The notes beneath the pieces were generated by a model that worked only from the letters and a program-made list of their open reading frames with translations, had not been told where the DNA came from and made no database searches. Source: Chloroflexota bacterium (GTDB lineage: Bacteria > Chloroflexota > Dehalococcoidia > SZUA-161 > SpSt-899). Taken from it: a DNA stretch of 7,319 bases. The position numbers and the translations under genes were made by a program. Within the stretch, counting starts at the first letter, position 1. The number at the start of each line of letters is the position of its first letter. This document shows positions 5,965 to 7,319 of this stretch, piece after piece. The stretch covers positions 1-7,319 of the forward strand of contig JABHWQ010000535.1 in the NCBI GenBank assembly GCA_018657655.1. The letters are read 5' to 3'.

Positions 5965-7319
5965 CTATTCCAGATCAGGCTCTATTTCCAACTCAGGTTC
6001 AATTTCTAATTCTGCCGTTTCTGGTTCTGCTATTGGTTCCGATTCCGTTGTTAATTCAGGTTCAATTTCTAATTCTGCCGTTTCTGGTTCTGCTATTGGT
6101 TCCGATTCCGCTGTTAACTCTGGTTCAATTTCAGGCTCTGGTTCTGCTTCTATCTCTTTGCCCTCTTTCGGAGCTCCCTCCATTGGGGCTGGTTCCTCCA
6201 GCTGAACACTGGGCTGGCTACCTTTCAGGAAAAACTCTTGAGAAACAGAACTGCGAGATGGGATAAGTTTGCCAATAATCACGTTCTCTTTCAGGCCTTC
6301 GAGCTTATCCACACTTCCCACAATAGCGGCTTCGGTTAGCACCCTGGTGGTCTCCTGGAAGGAGGCTGCGGCCAGGAAGCTAGGCGTGTTTAGCGAGGCT
6401 CTGGTTATTCCCAGCAACACCGGGTGCGCGGTAGCTGGTTCGCCACCTTCTGATAATGCTTTGGCATTGAGGGCTTCATAATCGAATTTATCGACTAGCT
6501 CTCCGGGCAGGATACCGGTGTCTCCTGAAGAATCGATACGAACCCTGCGCAGCATCTGTCCAACGATGATTTCTAGATGCTTATCGTGGATGTTTACTCC
6601 CTGTGCTCGGTATACTTTTTGCACCGCGTCTACCAAATAACGCTTGACTGCATCTGCCCCTCTAATTCGCAAGATATCCTGTGGATTGAGAGAGCCTTCA
6701 GTCAGCTGATCACCTGCCCTGACGTTATCTCCGCTTCTTACTTGGAAGCGCATTCCCTGTGATGATGTGTATTCCGCCTCCTCCAGTTCCTTGTGTGTAA
6801 CGAAAAGCTGATCATCAACAATCTCGACGTTGCCGGCCACTCTGGCGAGAATCGGTTGCATCATTTCTTCAGATTGCTCTTTATCCGAGGCGCGTGCAGG
6901 AAGGGCAATTATTTGATCAACTTCGACGATTTGCCCATCGCTGACTGCAGGCTCGTACCTTGGGGGTAACGGATAATCATCGCGGTGGACTTGTAAGTTT
7001 GTTATTTTCAGTTTAAAGCCGTCTTCGACATCCGTAAGTTCTACTACTCCATCCAGTTCAGCAATGATGGCCTGGCCTTTAGGATTTCTGGCTTCAAGGA
7101 GCTCCTCTACTCTGGGAAGACCACCGGTAATATCCAGTCCTGCTACACCACCGGTATGGAAGGTGCGCATTGTGAGCTGTGTTCCCGGTTCACCGATGCT
7201 TTGAGCTGCAATGATACCGACGGCAACACCCATATCCACCAGTTTTCCGAAGGCAAGATCAATTCCGTAACATTGCTGGCAAATTCCTTTAGGGGATTGG
7301 CAGGTCAAAGGTGATCTGA
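5965..7319 (-). CDS. rpoC: DNA-directed RNA polymerase subunit beta', C-terminal part (5' end outside window)
   Basis: The frame is open from the window edge to a TAG at 5967-5965, giving 450 C-terminal residues of beta'. It opens with RSPLTCQSPKGICQQCYG, holding three cysteines (6, 13, 16 of the fragment) of the second zinc site. The bridge-helix/trigger-loop region follows: GVAVGIIAAQSIGEPGTQ, then LTMRTFHTGG, with the trigger-loop Met-Arg...His residues present. The next block, GGLPRVEELLEAR, follows at once, so the large insertion of the proteobacterial trigger loop is absent. Later blocks include GDQLTEGSLNPQDILRIRG, EIIVGQMLRRVRI and SLNTPSFLAAASFQETTRVL, and the conserved core ends at ENVIIGKLIP. 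Beyond this lies a 97-residue tail (codons 6258-5968) that is Glu/Pro-rich and repetitive, unlike the usual short ending. The catalytic NADFDGD motif lies outside the window. rpoB is expected upstream. Confidence 0.97.
   Translation of the reverse strand, partial: RSPLTCQSPKGICQQCYGIDLAFGKLVDMGVAVGIIAAQSIGEPGTQLTMRTFHTGGVAGLDITGGLPRVEELLEARNPKGQAIIAELDGVVELTDVEDGFKLKITNLQVHRDDYPLPPRYEPAVSDGQIVEVDQIIALPARASDKEQSEEMMQPILARVAGNVEIVDDQLFVTHKELEEAEYTSSQGMRFQVRSGDNVRAGDQLTEGSLNPQDILRIRGADAVKRYLVDAVQKVYRAQGVNIHDKHLEIIVGQMLRRVRIDSSGDTGILPGELVDKFDYEALNAKALSEGGEPATAHPVLLGITRASLNTPSFLAAASFQETTRVLTEAAIVGSVDKLEGLKENVIIGKLIPSRSSVSQEFFLKGSQPSVQLEEPAPMEGAPKEGKEIEAEPEPEIEPELTAESEPIAEPETAELEIEPELTTESEPIAEPETAELEIEPELEIEPDLE
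5993..6118. repeat. Two 63-bp tandem direct repeats in the 3' end of rpoC
   Basis: Positions 5993-6055 and 6056-6118 are nearly identical 63-bp copies; I see two differences, both in the last few bases. Each encodes 21 residues of the motif ESEPIAEPETAELEIEPEL (phase arbitrary). The repeat length is a multiple of three, so copies can be gained or lost without breaking rpoC. A degenerate partial copy continues at about 6119-6150 (GGTTCAATTTC then divergence). Confidence 0.9.

Noticed and set aside
5958..6266. Plus-strand frame rich in Leu/Val/Pro that looks like a membrane protein
   Set aside because: It is the antisense reading of the Glu-rich rpoC repeat; the hydrophobic look comes from complementing GAA/GAG-type codons.
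1..7319. CRISPR array, tRNA/rRNA genes, toxin-antitoxin or other defence modules
   Set aside because: No spaced short repeats were seen apart from the rpoC tandem copies, no tRNA- or rRNA-like sequence was recognised, and no small paired genes with ribosome sites were found.

Overview
The window looks like chromosomal bacterial DNA holding housekeeping genes beside a short stretch of decayed mobile DNA. The best guess for the host is Chloroflexota, possibly a Dehalococcoidia-type lineage. This rests on an RpoC without the large proteobacterial trigger-loop insertion, a CimA of the citramalate-synthase type, and a DUF3604 lipoprotein. It is an inference; there is no rRNA here to settle it.

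Layout, left to right. (1) 1-1429, minus strand: most of a secreted DUF3604 (PHP-like metallohydrolase) lipoprotein, cut by the window edge. It has a near-consensus sigma-70-type promoter and a perfect 14-bp palindrome in its leader. (2) About 1.6-3.62 kb: a graveyard of broken genes. It holds the 3' end of a sugar isomerase-like gene with an internal stop, an IS630-family element whose transposase has two single-base deletions, and the 3' part of an integrase-type (IS481/IS3-like) transposase on the plus strand with an internal stop and a shortened core. (3) 3673-4164, minus: lspA, prolipoprotein signal peptidase. (4) 4315-5901, plus: cimA, (R)-citramalate synthase, divergent from lspA across a 150-bp promoter region. 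(5) 5897-5943: a strong hairpin terminator shared by the convergent cimA and rpoC. (6) 5965-7319, minus: the C-terminal third or so of rpoC, ending in an unusual 97-residue tail that is acidic and repetitive.

How the parts relate. LspA would process lipoproteins such as the DUF3604 protein at the other end of the window. CimA feeds isoleucine synthesis from pyruvate and acetyl-CoA without threonine. RpoC is the beta' subunit of RNA polymerase and is presumably the last gene of an rpoBC operon. The neighbouring genes do not form one pathway.

I did not find a convincing new multi-gene system. The points most worth a second look are the repeat-built acidic tail of RpoC and the palindrome-plus-promoter arrangement in front of the DUF3604 gene.
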